64,000 bases of DNA from RPQJ01 sp044226195 (GCA_044226195.1 JBGAHO010000004.1:1-64000); one strand, 5' to 3'. Positions 1 to 9,228 are shown, counted from the stretch's first letter. Notes: generated by a model from the sequence alone, not told the origin. A program made the numbers and translations.

Positions 1-2
1 AT

Positions 3-413
3 GCCGATTTCGCCGAGTCGCTGCGCCTCTCCCGCGACCACTGCGACCCGGACCGCGGGATGCCGCGCCTGCTCTGCGACCTGCGCCGGGCGGACGGCCA
101 GTTGTCGGCGGTGGCGACCTACGAGTGGGTGCACGCGAAACGCCACCTGGTGTGGCAGCTCGGCTGGCGGGTCGCGCTGCTGGTGCGCGACGGCGACCAC
201 TCGTTCGATTTCTTCGAGACTGTGTCGGTCAACGCCGGCCTCGCCGCGCGCGTGCACACCGACGAGGTCGAGGCGCGGCGCTGGCTGTCAGGGAATGTCG
301 ACGGGCATGCCGCGCCGCAGTCGGGCACCGGCGCCGGCCACGACGATGACGTTCTGGCCGAAGAGGATGCCGCGCAGGGTCGCGTCCCAGCGATAGGTCC
401 TGAGGGTCCGTAG
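3..413 (+). CDS. Partial STAS/SEC14-like hypothetical protein (5' end outside window)
   Basis: This frame is open from the window edge to a TAG, so only a C-terminal piece of about 136 residues is seen. The ending, with a hydrophobic strand (RVALLVRD), an aromatic stretch and the tail TDEVEARRWL, resembles the last strand and helix of STAS/SEC14-like (SpoIIAA-like) single-domain proteins, in which a D/E-E-A-x-x-W-L helix is common. That assignment rests on pattern only. The homology-like part ends near base 293; the remaining 40 residues run antisense through the 3' end of the MOSC gene and look low in information. Either the genes truly overlap tail to tail by 126 bp or this frame has lost its original stop. 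Confidence 0.45.
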   Translation, partial: ADFAESLRLSRDHCDPDRGMPRLLCDLRRADGQLSAVATYEWVHAKRHLVWQLGWRVALLVRDGDHSFDFFETVSVNAGLAARVHTDEVEARRWLSGNVDGHAAPQSGTGAGHDDDVLAEEDAAQGRVPAIGPEGP

Positions 414-1094
414 CGGCTCGTCGCCGTCGACCTCACCGGTCGACTGGCGCGTGGTGGTGACCACGCAGCGCGTGCACGGCTTCACGCCGCGCAGGTGCGC
501 GCCGCCCGCGTGGAAATCGCCGAGCGCATCCTCGCCGTAGGGCGGCAGGCCGTCGAGCACGAGGCTCGGGCGGAACCGGTCGACCGGCAACGGCGTGGGC
601 AGCCGCGCGTTCAGGTCGTCGAGCGAAGCTCGGGACAGCGCGAGCAGCGCGTAGCCGTCGCTGAAGCGCGTCACGGCGCCCGTGTCGCCGGCCCACTGCG
701 GGTCGCTGAGCCGGCGCCAGTCGCGCGCCATCCGCACCAGGCGCGCCGGCCGGCCGAGGAACCGCGTGATCCACTCGGCGGCGGCGGCACCGGCATCGTC
801 GGCCGCGCACCGATCGCGCCACACCACGACCTCGCGTCGCTCACCCGTCGCCGCGAACGGCACGACGAGATCCTCCTGCCCGGGCGCGCAGAGCACCAGC
901 CGGTCATCGAACAGGCGCGGGACCACCAGCGCGAGCCTCGGCCATTCCCGCTGCGTGAGGAAACGCCCTTCCGGCGTGACGAACATCCACTCGCGATCGT
1001 GGGCGAGGCCGGCCACCTCGAGCGTCCACTCGTCGACGGCGATGCCGCGACAGGCCTTGACGGGATAGACGTAGAGTTCGGCGATGCGGACCAT
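288..1094 (-). CDS. MOSC domain-containing protein with MOSC N-terminal barrel
   Basis: The 268-residue product starts with the MOSC-N beta barrel signature (IAELYVYPVKACRGIAV) and continues into a MOSC domain ending GQNVIVVAGAGARLRRGMPV. The motif GVKPCTRCVVTTT carries the conserved cysteine that in MOSC proteins and molybdenum-cofactor sulfurases is thought to handle sulfur or Moco. Unlike E. coli YcbX there is no C-terminal 2Fe-2S ferredoxin domain, so a separate redox partner would be needed for an mARC/YcbX-type reductase role. The ATG at 1094 fits the family N terminus better than a GTG six codons upstream. The exact substrate cannot be inferred. Confidence 0.88.
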   Translation of the reverse strand: MVRIAELYVYPVKACRGIAVDEWTLEVAGLAHDREWMFVTPEGRFLTQREWPRLALVVPRLFDDRLVLCAPGQEDLVVPFAATGERREVVVWRDRCAADDAGAAAAEWITRFLGRPARLVRMARDWRRLSDPQWAGDTGAVTRFSDGYALLALSRASLDDLNARLPTPLPVDRFRPSLVLDGLPPYGEDALGDFHAGGAHLRGVKPCTRCVVTTTRQSTGEVDGDEPLRTLRTYRWDATLRGILFGQNVIVVAGAGARLRRGMPVDIP

Positions 1095-1125
1095 GGCGGC
1101 ACGATACCGCAATGGCGCGGCGGCT

Positions 1126-3402
1126 TCAGCTGGCGAGCGACAGCGGCTGCGGGCGCCCGACCTGGTAGCCCTGCACGAAGTCGACGCCGATGCGGCGGGC
1201 CGAGTCGAGCGCGCTCAGGTCCTCGACCTGCTCGGCGATCACCTGGAAATTGAGCGAGCGCGCGAGCTTGATCATCGCCGTGACCATCGCCTGGTTGACG
1301 CTGTCGGAGGCGAGGTTGCGGATGAAGTAGCCGTCGATCTTCAGGTAGTCGAGCGACAGGTTCTTCAGGTTGGCGAACGAGCTCAGGCCGCGGCCGAAGT
1401 CGTCCAGCGCGAAGCGGCAGCCCATGCCGTGCAGCACGCCGATGAAGCGGCGCGCGTGCTCGATGTTGGTGATGACGGAGTTCTCGGTGACCTCGAAGCA
1501 CAGGCGGTCGGGCGCGACGCCGGTGCGGTCGAGCGTGTCCACCACGAACTCGAGGAACGAGGCGTCGCCGAGCGTCTGGAACGACAGGTTGATGCACAGC
1601 GTGCGCCCCGGAGCGAGGCGGATCACGCCGCGGCCGAGCGCGGTGAGCGCGGTCTGCACCACCCAGCGGTCGATCATCGGCATCAGGCGATAGCGTTCGG
1701 CGGCGCGCATGAACTCCGACGGCGCCACCGGCGTCCCGGCGTCGTCCTTCAGGCGCAGCAGCACCTCGAGGCCGGGGCCGCCGACGCTGCCGACGTCGAT
1801 CGCGACGATCGGCTGCGCGTGCAGCTCGAAGCGGTTGTCCTTGAGCGCCGACTGCAGCAGCTGCAGCCACACGATCTCGCCGCGGTGGCGCGCGGCCGCC
1901 TCGTCCTTCGCGGAATAGACGTGCACGTGCGAACCCTGGTTCTTCGCGACGTAGCAGGCCGAGTCCGCGGCGCCGATGATGTCCTCGATCGACGTGCTCT
2001 CGTGCGTGACCTCGACCAGGCCGACGCTCACGCCGACGCTGAAGATCTTGTCCTTCCACACGAAGCGGTGGTCGTTGACCGCGCGCACCACGTCGTCGGC
2101 GATCTGTCGCGCCTTCTCGAGCGGACAGCCCACCAGCAGGATGCCGAACTCGTCGCCGCCCAGCCGGCCGACGGTGTCGGAATCGCGCACCGCTTCCTTG
2201 ATGATGCCAGCGACCTCGCGCAGCATGCCGTCGCCGGCCACGTGGCCGCATTCGTCGTTGACGGCCTTGAAGCGGTCGAGGTCGAGGTAGCAGAGCACGT
2301 GCCGGCCGCCGCCGTGCGCCGCTTCGAGCGCCTCCTCGAGGCGCCGCTCGAACTCGCGGCGATTGACGAGTCCGGTGAGCGCGTCGTGGCTCGCCTGGTA
2401 GGTCATCGCGCGCGTCAGGCCGCGGATGTCGCTCACGTCGCGCAGGGCCACGACCGCACCCGCGATCTCCCCGCCCGCGTCGCGCATCGGCGAGACGGTC
2501 ATCTCGATGGAGCGTTCGCCGTCGCCATTGGCGTGGATCAGCATGCCGCGCCGGCCGACGTTCACGCGCGAGCCGGTGGCGAGCGCCTGGCGCACCGGGT
2601 CGCCGAGCGACTTGCGGTCGCCCTCGTCCACGAGTTCGATGACCTGCGGCACGGTGCGGCCGAGGATCTCGGCCATCTGCTTGCCGATCAGGTGGCGGCC
2701 CGCTTCGTTGACGTAGACGATGCGGCCCTCGACGTCGGTGGTCAGCACGCCTTCCGCGAGCGAGTCGAGCGCGCCCCACGCATTGGCGTGGCTGCGCGCG
2801 GCGGGTGCGGCGGCGACCCGCGGTTCGATTTCGACCGCGGCGACCAGGACGGCGGGCTGGCCTTCGTAGTTGATGCGCGTGAAGGCGAACTCGACGCGGT
2901 GCGGGCGACCGTCCGCCGTGCGCAGCTCGGCCTCGAGGCGCGGTGGCGCCGTCTCGCCGGCCACGTGCCGCTTGAGATTGCCCGCGACCAGCGACGCGAA
3001 ATCCGGGTGCACGAGATCGACGAGGCGGCGGCCCGCGAGCCGCGCCGGCGATTCGGCGCCGACCAGTTCGGCGAAGCGCGCGTTGGCGATGACGATGCCC
3101 TCGCGCTCGACGAGCATCGCCTCGTGCATGGTCTCGAGCAGGCGGAGATACACAGTCTCGCGCTCGGCCAGCGCGGAACTGTCGCTGTGCACGCGCTCGA
3201 TCAGGCGGTCGATGCTCGCGGCGACCTCGACCGCGCTGCCCTCGCCGGCGTGCGGCGCGAGCCGCTCAGTGAGATCGCCCGTGCGCGCGACCACGTCCAG
3301 GCGGTTCGTGACGGCCCGCACCTCGTCCAGCTCGCGGCTGCGACGGTACAGCAGCGCGCCCAGCAGGACTGCCAGCGCTGCGAGTGCGATCGTCGCGAGC
3401 AT
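1126..3402 (-). CDS. Membrane-anchored PAS-PAS-GGDEF-EAL cyclic-di-GMP enzyme
   Basis: The 758-residue product begins with one hydrophobic anchor (residues 1-18), then a linker, two PAS-like domains (about 80-190 and 205-325), a GGDEF domain (about 335-495) and an EAL domain (about 505-755). GRLGGDEF is intact, and an RDSD allosteric inhibitory site lies five residues before it. The EAL half keeps FEVTEN, DDFGRGLSSF, DYLKIDG and AEQVE; the first signature reads LEVLLRL instead of EALLR. Both synthesis and hydrolysis of c-di-GMP are therefore possible, with PAS domains as likely sensors. The start at 3402 has a GGAGG 11 nt upstream; an extension to 3504 is open but not conserved-looking. Confidence 0.93.
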   Translation of the reverse strand: MLATIALAALAVLLGALLYRRSRELDEVRAVTNRLDVVARTGDLTERLAPHAGEGSAVEVAASIDRLIERVHSDSSALAERETVYLRLLETMHEAMLVEREGIVIANARFAELVGAESPARLAGRRLVDLVHPDFASLVAGNLKRHVAGETAPPRLEAELRTADGRPHRVEFAFTRINYEGQPAVLVAAVEIEPRVAAAPAARSHANAWGALDSLAEGVLTTDVEGRIVYVNEAGRHLIGKQMAEILGRTVPQVIELVDEGDRKSLGDPVRQALATGSRVNVGRRGMLIHANGDGERSIEMTVSPMRDAGGEIAGAVVALRDVSDIRGLTRAMTYQASHDALTGLVNRREFERRLEEALEAAHGGGRHVLCYLDLDRFKAVNDECGHVAGDGMLREVAGIIKEAVRDSDTVGRLGGDEFGILLVGCPLEKARQIADDVVRAVNDHRFVWKDKIFSVGVSVGLVEVTHESTSIEDIIGAADSACYVAKNQGSHVHVYSAKDEAAARHRGEIVWLQLLQSALKDNRFELHAQPIVAIDVGSVGGPGLEVLLRLKDDAGTPVAPSEFMRAAERYRLMPMIDRWVVQTALTALGRGVIRLAPGRTLCINLSFQTLGDASFLEFVVDTLDRTGVAPDRLCFEVTENSVITNIEHARRFIGVLHGMGCRFALDDFGRGLSSFANLKNLSLDYLKIDGYFIRNLASDSVNQAMVTAMIKLARSLNFQVIAEQVEDLSALDSARRIGVDFVQGYQVGRPQPLSLAS

Positions 3403-3579
3403 CAAGTGGTCATCCTCCGGCCGGCATCCCCAGCGCGCTTCCAAGAGGCGGGGGGGCCCCGATCCGTGGAAGGTTCTTGTAATTGCGTTGCGCTCGGGCA
3501 GCATAGCGGATCGGGTCGCGCCGCCCCGTGAAATTCACCATAATCAGCGTGCAAATGCGCCTGCCGAGTAGTCTTCACC

Positions 3580-4236
3580 ATGATGTTCGACGTTGAATCC
3601 GCCCGCCACCAGATGATCGAGCAGCAGGTCCGGGCCTGGGAAGTGCTCGATCTCACCGTGCTCGCCGCGCTCGAGCGCGTGCGACGCGAGGAATTCGTGC
3701 CGCCCGCGTACCGCGACATTGCGTTCGCCGACATGAACGTGCCGCTCGGGCACGGCCAGTCGATGCTGGCGCCGAAGGTGGAGGGCCGCATCCTGCAGGC
3801 GCTCGCCGTGCAACCCGACGATCGCGCGCTCGAGGTCGGCACGGGCAGCGGCTTCTTCGCCGCGTGCCTCGGCCAGCTCGCGCGCACGGTGCGCAGCATC
3901 GACGTGTTCGCCGACTTCGTCGCCACCGCCGCACAGAACCTGCGCCGCGCCGGGGCGCACAACGTGCAGGTGGAAACCTTTGACGCCATGCACTTGTCCG
4001 AGGATGGAGCGTACGACGTCGTCGCGTTGACGGGTTCGCTGCCGGTCTACGATGCGCGCTTCGAGCGTGCGCTGGCGGTCGGCGGCCGGCTGTTCGTGGT
4101 CGTCGGCGAGGGCCCGATCATGGAGGCGCGCCGCATCACCCGGACCGGGCCGGCGCAATACCTGCGGGAAAGCCTGTTCGAGGTGTCGATCGACCCCCTG
4201 GTCCACGCCCCGGAACCCCCGCGGTTCGTGTTCTAG
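3580..4236 (+). CDS. Protein-L-isoaspartate O-methyltransferase family protein
   Basis: The 218-residue SAM-dependent methyltransferase belongs to the PCMT family. It shows the N-terminal arrangement ARHQMIEQQVRAWEVLD, the VPLGHGQSMLAPKV loop and motif I LEVGTGSGFFAACLG. In true Pcm enzymes this fold methylates isoaspartyl residues during protein repair. This branch is commonly found directly upstream of tolC in gammaproteobacteria, as here, and its actual substrate is uncertain. The start may be the second of two adjacent ATGs (3580 or 3583); no strong ribosome-binding site separates them. A CATAAT hexamer about 36 bp upstream could be a -10 element. Confidence 0.9.
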   Translation: MMFDVESARHQMIEQQVRAWEVLDLTVLAALERVRREEFVPPAYRDIAFADMNVPLGHGQSMLAPKVEGRILQALAVQPDDRALEVGTGSGFFAACLGQLARTVRSIDVFADFVATAAQNLRRAGAHNVQVETFDAMHLSEDGAYDVVALTGSLPVYDARFERALAVGGRLFVVVGEGPIMEARRITRTGPAQYLRESLFEVSIDPLVHAPEPPRFVF

Positions 4237-4352
4237 GCCCCGGCTGCGACGAGTCGTGGCTCCGGCACGACTAGCCGTCGGCCGACAGGTGATATAGTCT
4301 TGTATAACACCAATTGACCTTTTGGGGCGGCCCGGCCGCCGATGGTGAATTC

Positions 4353-5816
4353 ATGCGCAAGCCGTCCTTCTTCCTCGCGTGCAGCGTCGCGGTGGCCCTG
4401 TTCGGCCAGGGCGTCGCCCGGGCCGAGAACCTGCTCGATGTCTACCAGGCTGCGGTCAAGAACGACCCCGTGATCCGCGAGGCCGATGCCCGCCGCATGG
4501 CCTCGCTCGAGGCCAAACCGCAGGCACGCGCCCTGCTGATGCCCCAGGTCAGCGTCGGCGGCCAGGTCTACACCGCGAATTCGGACGGCGAGTCGACGTT
4601 CCCGCAGATCAACCAGACCACCGGCGACATCGTGACGGTCGGCAACCGCAGCTCGACCGACGTGAAGCAGTACTGGGACTACTCCGCGGAGCTGACCCAG
4701 ACCGTCTTCCGCTGGGACCAGTGGCAGGCGCTCAAGCGCGCCGACTCGCAGGTCGCCGTCGCCGAGGCGAATTACCGCGCCGCGCAGCAGGACCTGCTGG
4801 TGCGCGTGTCGCAGGCCTACTTCGACGTGCTCGCCGCCGAGGACACGCTCAGCGCGGCTGACGCCAGCCTGCAGGCGTACACGCGCCAGCTCGAGCAGGC
4901 CGAGAAGCGCTTCGAGGTCGGGCTGATCGCGATCACCGACGTGCAGGAAGCGCGCGCGGCGCACGACAGCGCGACCGCGGACCTGATCGCGGCCAAGCGC
5001 GCGCTGGCCTCGTCCAACGAGGCCCTGCGCGAGATCACCGGCGACACTTACGCCACGCTGGTGAAGCCCGCCGAAGACATGCCGCTCGACCAGCCGCAGC
5101 CGCTCGACCAGGATGGCTGGGTCAAGAAGGCGCTGGACGACAACCTCGGCGTGATCGCGGCGCGCCTCGACAGCGAGGTCGCGGCCGCCAACGTGAAGAT
5201 CGCCGAGGCCGGCCACCTGCCCACGGTCGACCTGTTCGCGACCTACGGCGAGACCGATCGCCAGGCCACGCAGACCAACCAGGCCTTCGATCCCTCCGGC
5301 ACGCTCGGCGGCGTGGGCGACAAGGTGAAGGGATCCGCCGACTCGAACACCACCAGCGACGTGATCGGCCTGCGCGTGAACATCCCCGTGTTCGCGGGCG
5401 GCGGCACGCGCTCGAAGGTGCGCGAGCAGGTGTACCTGCAGCGCGCGGCGCGCGAGAAACTCGAGGGCACCATGCGCTCGGCCGAGCGCCAGACCCGCGA
5501 CGCCTACCTGGGCGTGCTCTCGGAGAAGGCGCGTGTGCAGGCGCTGCAGCAGTCGGTGAAGTCCAACCAGACGGCGCTCGAGGCGACCGAGGCGGGCTTC
5601 GAGGTCGGCACGCGCACGACGGTGGACGTGCTCGATGCGCGGCGTCGCCTGTTCGAGGCGCAGCGCGACTACGCCCGCAGCCGCTACGACTACCTGATCA
5701 ACATCGTGAAGCTGAAGTCCGCCGCCGGCGCCCTGGCACCGGCCGACCTCGGCTCGATCAACGGCTTCCTCACCCAGCCGATGACGGTGCCCGAGGTCAC
5801 GAAGCCGGCGGGCTGA
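4353..5816 (+). CDS. tolC: TolC family outer membrane channel protein
   Basis: The 487-residue outer membrane efflux protein serves as exit duct for type I secretion and RND/ABC efflux pumps. A signal peptide ends at GVARA (residue 24), and mature sequence starts ENLLDVYQAAVKNDP, typical of TolC. Two OEP repeats follow, each with long Ala/Glu/Arg-rich helices (QAYFDVLAAEDTL in the first, DAYLGVLSEKARVQAL in the second) and the late motif GFEVGTRTTVDVLDARR. The ATG at 4353 puts the signal peptide at the N terminus; a longer in-frame start at 4314 would precede it with unrelated residues. A 6-bp hairpin (4326-4340) lies just before the start. The gene converges on waaA with a 20-bp tail-to-tail overlap. 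Confidence 0.95.
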   Translation: MRKPSFFLACSVAVALFGQGVARAENLLDVYQAAVKNDPVIREADARRMASLEAKPQARALLMPQVSVGGQVYTANSDGESTFPQINQTTGDIVTVGNRSSTDVKQYWDYSAELTQTVFRWDQWQALKRADSQVAVAEANYRAAQQDLLVRVSQAYFDVLAAEDTLSAADASLQAYTRQLEQAEKRFEVGLIAITDVQEARAAHDSATADLIAAKRALASSNEALREITGDTYATLVKPAEDMPLDQPQPLDQDGWVKKALDDNLGVIAARLDSEVAAANVKIAEAGHLPTVDLFATYGETDRQATQTNQAFDPSGTLGGVGDKVKGSADSNTTSDVIGLRVNIPVFAGGGTRSKVREQVYLQRAAREKLEGTMRSAERQTRDAYLGVLSEKARVQALQQSVKSNQTALEATEAGFEVGTRTTVDVLDARRRLFEAQRDYARSRYDYLINIVKLKSAAGALAPADLGSINGFLTQPMTVPEVTKPAG

Positions 5817-7071
5817 GCCGCGGCTCGATCAGCGCCACCAGCCGGTCGACGGCCCCGCGACTGCTGGCCACGGTCTCGCGACCGCGCGCACCCAGCGCGC
5901 GTGCGCGCGCGAGATCGCTGAAATCCTCGACGAGACGATCCCCGAGCGAACGCGCGTCCGCGACGATCCGCAGCGCCCCGCTCTGGCGCAGCGCGTCCGC
6001 CACGTCCTGCGCATTCTGCGTGTGCGGCCCCGACACGATCGGCAAGCCGAGCACCGCCGGCTCGAGCAGGCTGTGGCCACCGATCGGCACGAGGCTGCCG
6101 CCCACGAACGCCACGTCCGCCGCCGCATAGAACATCTGCAGCTCGCCGAGCGTGTCGACCAGCAGCACGGCGTCGTCGGGCTGCGGCGCCTGCCCGGCAC
6201 TGCGGCGGGCGAATTTCACGCCGCGGCGCATGAGCAGCGTCCGCACGGCATCGAAGCGCTGCGGATGGCGCGGGACCAGGATCAGCAGCGCGCGCGGCTC
6301 GCTGGCACGCAGTCGGGCGTGCGCATCGAGCACCGCATCTTCTTCGCGATCGTGGGTACTGCCGGCGATCCAGACCGGCCGTGCCGCGGCGCAGGAAGCG
6401 CGAAATGCGCGGCCTGCGTGCACCGTCGCCTCGGGAATCGCGAGGTCGTACTTGATGTTGCCGGTGACCTGCACGCGCTCCACGGGCGCGCCGACGGCGC
6501 GGAATCGTCCGGCATCGGCCTCGGTCTGCGCGCCGATGATGACGTCCTGCGCAAGCACGTCCGCGAACAGCGAGGACAGCCGCCGGAACCGCCGGACCGA
6601 GCGCTCGGAGAGTCGCGCGCTCGCGAGCACGATCGGCACACCGCGACGGTCGAGCGCGCGGTACAGGGTCGGCCAGATCTCCGTCTCGAGGATGATCGCG
6701 ATGCGCGGCTGCAGCGCATCGAGGAACCGGGCCACCGCACCGGGCACGTCATAGGGCAGGTAGCGGTGCTGCACGCCCTGCGGGAACAGCGACTGCAGGC
6801 GCTGCGCGCCCGTGGCCGTCACCGTGCTGACGACGATGGTGGCCGACGGATGGCGCGCCTGCAGCGCGCGCACCAGGGCGGCGGCGGCCTGCACCTCGCC
6901 GACCGACACCGCGTGGACCCAGAGGCAGCCGGCGCCGCCGACGGACGGACCGTAGCCGAGCCGCTGCGCCACCCGCCCGCGCTGGCTCGCATCGGCGCGG
7001 GCCCGCCACGCTTCCGTCGCCATCACGAAGGGCAGCACGAGCCAGGTCAGCAGGACGTAGAGATATCGCAA
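5797..7071 (-). CDS. waaA: 3-deoxy-D-manno-octulosonic acid (Kdo) transferase
   Basis: The 424-residue Kdo transferase adds Kdo to lipid IVA at the inner leaflet of the cytoplasmic membrane. It starts LRYLYVLLTWLVLPFV, the usual N-terminal membrane anchor, followed by HAVSVGEV, STVTATG, ETEIWPTL and a GT-B C-terminal half with VGGSLVPIGGHSLLEP and the late GPHTQN motif. The start must be TTG at 7071, because no ATG or GTG gives the conserved N terminus; GAGG nine nt upstream supports it. It follows kdkA on the same strand by 19 bp, making a lipid A-Kdo assembly pair. Whether it adds one or two Kdo units cannot be read, but the adjacent Kdo kinase is typical of mono-Kdo systems. Confidence 0.94.
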   Translation of the reverse strand: MRYLYVLLTWLVLPFVMATEAWRARADASQRGRVAQRLGYGPSVGGAGCLWVHAVSVGEVQAAAALVRALQARHPSATIVVSTVTATGAQRLQSLFPQGVQHRYLPYDVPGAVARFLDALQPRIAIILETEIWPTLYRALDRRGVPIVLASARLSERSVRRFRRLSSLFADVLAQDVIIGAQTEADAGRFRAVGAPVERVQVTGNIKYDLAIPEATVHAGRAFRASCAAARPVWIAGSTHDREEDAVLDAHARLRASEPRALLILVPRHPQRFDAVRTLLMRRGVKFARRSAGQAPQPDDAVLLVDTLGELQMFYAAADVAFVGGSLVPIGGHSLLEPAVLGLPIVSGPHTQNAQDVADALRQSGALRIVADARSLGDRLVEDFSDLARARALGARGRETVASSRGAVDRLVALIEPRLSPPAS

Positions 7072-7090
7072 GCCCGGTGTCCTCGCGCCG

Positions 7091-7816
7091 TCAGCCGGCG
7101 CACCCCTCGAGCAACCAGTGCCACTCGCGCTCGCTGAAGCGATCCGCCGGGCCGCCGGCCGTGACCTTGTGCAGCGAGCGCCGCAGCCGCGCGAGCACCG
7201 ACGCTTCCCACGCCCCGCGCGCGCGGATCCGGCCCTTGTCGAAGTCGAGCACGTAGACCGTCCCGTCGTCGAGCAGCAGGTTGTGGGCATTGAGGTCGGC
7301 GTGCTGCACGCCGTGCGCGTGCAGTCGACCGACGCAGCGTCCGATCTCCCGCCAGCGCTCCGCCGGGAGCGGCCCCTCGCGCAAGGCGTGCACGAGCGTG
7401 CGTCGCGTCGGCAGTTCCTCGGTGAGCAGGTCGGCGCGATACGCGAGGCCCGCACGCTCGTAGCCCGCGGCCACCGGCACGGGCACCGGCAGGCGCCACT
7501 CCACCAGCTGGCGCAGCAGCCGGAACTCCAGGAACGAGCGGGCGTGCGCCTCCCCCAGCCAGAGGTAGGCATCGCGACTGAGGTGCGCGGCGAAGCCGCC
7601 GCGGCAGTAATGGCGCAGCACCCAGCGTCGCGATCCGTCGCGGATGAAGGCGATCGTGCCGCGCCCCCCGGCCTGCTCGTCGAGGCCCCGCCCGCGCCAG
7701 TGCGCGCGATCGAACACGGCGGCGCTCGGCTGGTCGAGCCGGGAGGCATCGTATAGCATCGCGCCGCGCGCCCAGCGCGCCGTCGCCTCCGCTCCCGTCG
7801 GTCGATCTGCGTCCAT
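7091..7816 (-). CDS. kdkA: 3-deoxy-D-manno-octulosonic acid kinase
   Basis: The 241-residue protein is a small atypical kinase of the KdkA family, which phosphorylates the Kdo residue of Kdo-lipid A and so substitutes for a second Kdo in organisms such as Haemophilus. Seen in the sequence: the RHYCRGGF turn, FLEFRLLRQL helix, the catalytic loop HADLNAHNLLL (about residues 175-185) and the metal-binding YVLDFDKGRI segment. The order kdkA-waaA on one strand supports the assignment. The ATG at 7816 adds a short disordered N terminus; a start at MLYDASRLD (20 codons later) is also possible. It is divergent from the glycosyltransferase gene, sharing a 51-bp intergenic region. Confidence 0.92.
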   Translation of the reverse strand: MDADRPTGAEATARWARGAMLYDASRLDQPSAAVFDRAHWRGRGLDEQAGGRGTIAFIRDGSRRWVLRHYCRGGFAAHLSRDAYLWLGEAHARSFLEFRLLRQLVEWRLPVPVPVAAGYERAGLAYRADLLTEELPTRRTLVHALREGPLPAERWREIGRCVGRLHAHGVQHADLNAHNLLLDDGTVYVLDFDKGRIRARGAWEASVLARLRRSLHKVTAGGPADRFSEREWHWLLEGCAG

Positions 7817-7867
7817 CGGGGGTGGATTGTTCACGAACGAGCCGCTCCTGCCTACCTGCGCATCCCG

Positions 7868-8947
7868 ATGCCGAGCACCGCCCCGCCCCCGTCCCCGCCC
7901 CGCGAGCTGTGCGTGCTGCGCCTCTCGGCGCTCGGCGACGTCTGCCACGTGCTGCCGGTGGTGCGCACGCTGCAGGACGCCTGGCCGCAGGCGCGCATCA
8001 CGTGGGTCCTCGGCGGCCTCGAGCGCAAGCTGCTCGGACACATTCCGGACATCGAGTTCGTCGTCTTCGACAAGAAGGCCGGGCGCCGGGCGTACGGCCA
8101 GTTGCGGGCCACCCTGGCCGGCCGGCGTTTCGACGCACTGCTGCACATGCAACTGGCCTTCCGGGCGAGCCTCGCCGCGGCGGTGATCCCGGCCGGAGTG
8201 AAGATCGGCTTCGACCGCGCGCGCGCCCGCGAGCTGCAATGGCTGTTCACCAACCGCCGGATCGAGCCACGTCGCGATGAGCACGTGCTCGACAGCCTGT
8301 TCGGCTTTGCCCGGGCACTGGGGGTCGAGCGCCGCTCGCTGCGCTGGGACATTCCGCTGCCGGAGGCCGCGCTGGAGTATGCGCGCCGCGTCATTCCGGA
8401 CGGGCAACCCACGCTGGTCATCAGCCCGTGCTCGAGCCACGCGCTGCGCAACTGGAGCGCCGAACGCTACGCGGCCCTCGGTGACCACGCCGCCGCCCGC
8501 CACGGCATGCGGGTGCTGGTCTGCGGCGGGCGCAGTCCGCTCGAGCTCGAGTACGGCGAGCGCATCGCCGCGCTCATGCGCCAGCCCTGCGACAACCTCG
8601 TCGGCAAGGATACGCTGCTCGAACTGCTCGCGACCCTGCAGCGCGCGACCGCGCTGGTCTCCCCGGATTCCGGTCCGGCCCACATGGCGACGACCGTCGG
8701 GACGCCGGTGGTGGGTCTCTACGCCGCGACCAACCCCGAACGCAGCGGGCCGTACCACAGCCGGGCGTGGTGCGTGAATCGCTACGCCGCGGCCGCCGAA
8801 CGCTTCCTGGGCAAGCGCGCGTCCGACATCGCCTGGACGACCAAGATCGAGCGACCCGGCGTCATGGACCTGATCGAGGTGGCCGACGCGGCCGAGCGCC
8901 TCGATGCGCTCCTGGCCGCGGGCGCGCCGCGCACGTCGACCCGCTGA
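7868..8947 (+). CDS. Glycosyltransferase family 9 (LPS heptosyltransferase-like)
   Basis: The 359-residue GT9 protein has LRLSALGDVCHVLPVVRTL at the N terminus, the HMQLAFRASL segment and the sugar-nucleotide site SPDSGPAHMATTVGTPVVGLY. GT9 enzymes (WaaC, WaaF, WaaQ) transfer L-glycero-D-manno-heptose to the inner core of lipopolysaccharide. Position beside kdkA and waaA fits inner-core assembly. Sequence by eye does not tell heptosyltransferase I from II or from an O-antigen-type GT9. The first nine residues are Pro/Ser/Thr-rich and the conserved part begins at ELCVLRL, so the true start may lie a few codons later. Confidence 0.9.
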   Translation: MPSTAPPPSPPRELCVLRLSALGDVCHVLPVVRTLQDAWPQARITWVLGGLERKLLGHIPDIEFVVFDKKAGRRAYGQLRATLAGRRFDALLHMQLAFRASLAAAVIPAGVKIGFDRARARELQWLFTNRRIEPRRDEHVLDSLFGFARALGVERRSLRWDIPLPEAALEYARRVIPDGQPTLVISPCSSHALRNWSAERYAALGDHAAARHGMRVLVCGGRSPLELEYGERIAALMRQPCDNLVGKDTLLELLATLQRATALVSPDSGPAHMATTVGTPVVGLYAATNPERSGPYHSRAWCVNRYAAAAERFLGKRASDIAWTTKIERPGVMDLIEVADAAERLDALLAAGAPRTSTR

Positions 8948-9023
8948 ACCGTTCCCCGGCTGACGTCGGCGGCGCCCTGCGCGATAATGCGCCCCCGCTA
9001 CCGACCACCCAGGCGAGAGTCCC

Positions 9024-9224
9024 GTGACCGCAGAACGCAGCGAGAAACTCGTGCAGCCGAACGCGCAGCACCAGTACGAGGTCACGGCGCAGGACCTGCC
9101 GCTGTCCTGCCCGATGCCGGGCATGCACCTGTGGAATTCGCACCCGCGGGTGTTCCTGCCGATCGAGGCGACCGGCTGGGCCAAGTGCCCCTATTGCAGC
9201 GCGGAGTACACGCTCAAGAAGTGA
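9024..9224 (+). CDS. CHCC zinc-finger domain protein
   Basis: This 66-residue protein begins at a GTG and contains the complete zf-CHCC signature: Cys in LSCPMPGMH, His in the same segment, then AKCPYCSAEYTL with the last two cysteines. The family includes the zinc-binding domain of the mitochondrial complex I subunit NDUFS6 and many short bacterial proteins, often encoded near LPS or fatty-acid genes. The bacterial function is unknown. It lies 76 bp after the GT9 gene on the same strand and may be co-transcribed with it. Confidence 0.88.
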   Translation: MTAERSEKLVQPNAQHQYEVTAQDLPLSCPMPGMHLWNSHPRVFLPIEATGWAKCPYCSAEYTLKK

Positions 9225-9228
9225 CGCG

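Noticed and set aside
1084..3531. Very long open frame on the plus strand antisense to the GGDEF-EAL gene
   Set aside because: Its translation is dominated by Arg/Ala/Asp/Val/His repeats typical of the complement of high-GC coding DNA, while the minus strand encodes intact PAS, GGDEF and EAL domains.
4326..4340. GGCGGC/GCCGCC hairpin as a tolC riboregulator
   Set aside because: Short GC palindromes arise often in such DNA and nothing else supports a regulatory role; mentioned only in the tolC entry.
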